DNA of 64,000 nt from Acidobacteriaceae bacterium (GTDB taxonomy: Bacteria; Acidobacteriota; Terriglobia; Terriglobales; Acidobacteriaceae), in assembly GCA_003165075.1 (NCBI GenBank), contig PLSM01000167.1:122994-186993 (forward strand), read 5' to 3'. The translations under genes were made by a program, and so were the position numbers. Below the pieces are notes generated by a model. The model was not told the origin of the DNA. It did not search any database and saw nothing but the letters and a program-made list of their open reading frames with translations. Below, in pieces: positions 63,063-64,000 of the stretch (positions within the stretch are counted from its first letter, which is position 1; each line of letters starts with the position of its first letter).

Positions 63063-64000
63063 CTAAACAGTGACTGCGGGCTCCGGTTCCCACGCGCCGG
63101 TGGTGAGGTACTCGTGGATATGGACGGCAGCTTTGCGGCCTGCGCCCATGGCAAGGATGACGGTGGCGCCGCCGGTGACGATGTCGCCGCCGGCAAAGAC
63201 ACCGCGCTTGGAGGTGCGAGTGGTCTCAGGATCGGCGAGGATGTAATTGCGCGGGGTGGTCTTCAGGTCCGGGGTGGTGCTCTGGATGAGCGGATTGGCG
63301 GTGGTGCCCACGCCAATGATGGCCACGTTCGCGGGCAGAACGTAGTCCGAGCCCTTGATCTCGACCGGTGAGCGGCGGCCACTCTTGTCGGGTTCGCCCA
63401 ATTCCATGCGCACGCAGCGTGCGCCGGTGAGCCAACCCTTCTGGTCGCCGATAAACTCGACGGGGTTGGTCAACATGCGGAAGTCGATGCCCTCCTGGAG
63501 GGCGTGGCGCACCTCTTCGAGACGCGCCGGCATTTCGGCTTCAGAGCGGCGATAGACCAAGGTTGCGGTTCGTGCGCCAAGGCGGCGCGCGGTGCGCACC
63601 GCGTCCATGGCGGTGTTGCCGCCACCTACGACGATGACGTCGCGATCGCGGCAATCGTAGACCGGCTCATCGTACGCAGTGACCTGGTAGGCGCGCATCA
63701 GGTTGACACGGGTGAGGAATTCGTTAGCGGAGTAGACGCCGTTGAGGTGCTCGCCGGGAACGCCGAGGAAGCGCGGCAGACCGGCGCCGGTGGCGACGAA
63801 CACCGCATCGAATTTCTCGTTCTGCATGAGCTCGTCGAGGGTCACACTCTTGCCGACGACTACATTGTTTTCAAATTCGACGCCCATTCTGCGCAGGTTG
63901 TCGACTTCACTCTTGACGATGGCCTTGGGCAGACGGAATTCGGGGATGCCGTAGACGAGCACGCCGCCGAGCTCGTGCAGGGCCTCAAAGACGCGCACGC
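63063..64000 (-). CDS. glutamate-synthase small-subunit-like oxidoreductase, partial
   Basis: The gene runs off the right edge; 312 C-terminal residues are visible. It is a GltD-type FAD/NADPH flavoprotein: VVGGGNTAMDAVRTARRLGA is the NAD(P)H Rossmann motif, GARCVRMELGEPD and SKRGVFAGGDIVTGGATVI (with the FAD-binding GGD) lie near the end. The absence of an obvious glutamine-amidotransferase subunit in view and the size of the visible part fit either GltD or the monomeric NADPH-dependent glutamate synthase-like form. It supplies electrons for ammonia assimilation if a true glutamate synthase, in keeping with the GlnD/P-II/Amt genes. Confidence 0.87.
   Translation of the reverse strand, partial: VRVFEALHELGGVLVYGIPEFRLPKAIVKSEVDNLRRMGVEFENNVVVGKSVTLDELMQNEKFDAVFVATGAGLPRFLGVPGEHLNGVYSANEFLTRVNLMRAYQVTAYDEPVYDCRDRDVIVVGGGNTAMDAVRTARRLGARTATLVYRRSEAEMPARLEEVRHALQEGIDFRMLTNPVEFIGDQKGWLTGARCVRMELGEPDKSGRRSPVEIKGSDYVLPANVAIIGVGTTANPLIQSTTPDLKTTPRNYILADPETTRTSKRGVFAGGDIVTGGATVILAMGAGRKAAVHIHEYLTTGAWEPEPAVTV

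Overview
The window is a GC-rich bacterial chromosome segment that is densely packed and has genes on both strands. The content points to the phylum Acidobacteriota (Terriglobia/Acidobacteriaceae type). The main pointers are a PadR regulator next to a MacB-like permease of the acidobacterial 'orphan permease' kind, a very large Oar-like TonB-dependent receptor with an N-terminal carboxypeptidase-regulatory fold, many secreted or Tat-exported glycan enzymes, and futalosine-pathway menaquinone genes. The assignment is inferred from gene families; there is no rRNA or other phylogenetic marker to confirm it. I see no prophage, insertion sequence or CRISPR array.

Layout. 1-7.7 kb: end of a TPR protein, a small membrane protein, malic enzyme, secreted GH42 beta-galactosidase, membrane metallophosphoesterase and HemW. 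7.8-11.1 kb: a degenerate GGDEF regulator, then a minus-strand group cutA / small membrane ORF / bioY / mqnD. 11.3-17.5 kb: phosphohexomutase and FtsB-like protein, ROK kinase, an outer-membrane porin divergent from an RcnR/FrmR-type repressor with a visible operator between them, a flavin-reductase-like protein and an EF-P-family protein with an unusual loop. 17.5-25.3 kb: a repeat-bearing intergenic stretch, the TonB receptor, and the permease/PadR pair. 25.6-32.8 kb: a nitrogen-control neighbourhood (glnD, P-II, ammonium transporter), an aspartyl protease and an apparently lone nuoB preceded by a tRNA fragment. 33-38.7 kb: a tandem pair of Ig-repeat/OmpA-like envelope proteins and a BNR beta-propeller protein. 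38.8-49.2 kb: mqnE, secreted amidohydrolase, Tat-exported GH38 alpha-mannosidase, glutaryl-CoA dehydrogenase, Zn-dependent phospholipase C-like protein, and an MlaFE-like lipid transporter pair. 49.4-57 kb: membrane-tethered trehalose-6-phosphate synthase, trehalose phosphatase, and an NtrC-type two-component pair whose kinase carries a PDZ domain. 57.4-64 kb: AraD-type epimerase, an ECF sigma / membrane protein / Spy-CnrX-like periplasmic protein cassette, a Tat-exported TIM-barrel isomerase, a 3-hydroxyacyl-CoA dehydrogenase-like protein and the end of a glutamate-synthase small-subunit-like flavoprotein.

How the genes fit together. Several modules are coherent: nitrogen status (GlnD-P-II-Amt, plus a GltD-like gene at the far end), menaquinone biosynthesis by the futalosine route (mqnD and mqnE, split by about 29 kb), trehalose synthesis (otsA-like and otsB), envelope lipid transport (MlaFE) and extracellular glycan use (GH42, GH38, TonB receptor, porin). 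The best candidates for something new are the sensor-like membrane module fused to trehalose-6-phosphate synthase, the RcnR-type repressor/porin pair with its shared operator, the ECF-membrane protein-LTxxQ cassette, the MlaF homologue without its catalytic glutamate, and a dispersed family of intergenic palindromes with a shared GGGGCACCC-like tail.
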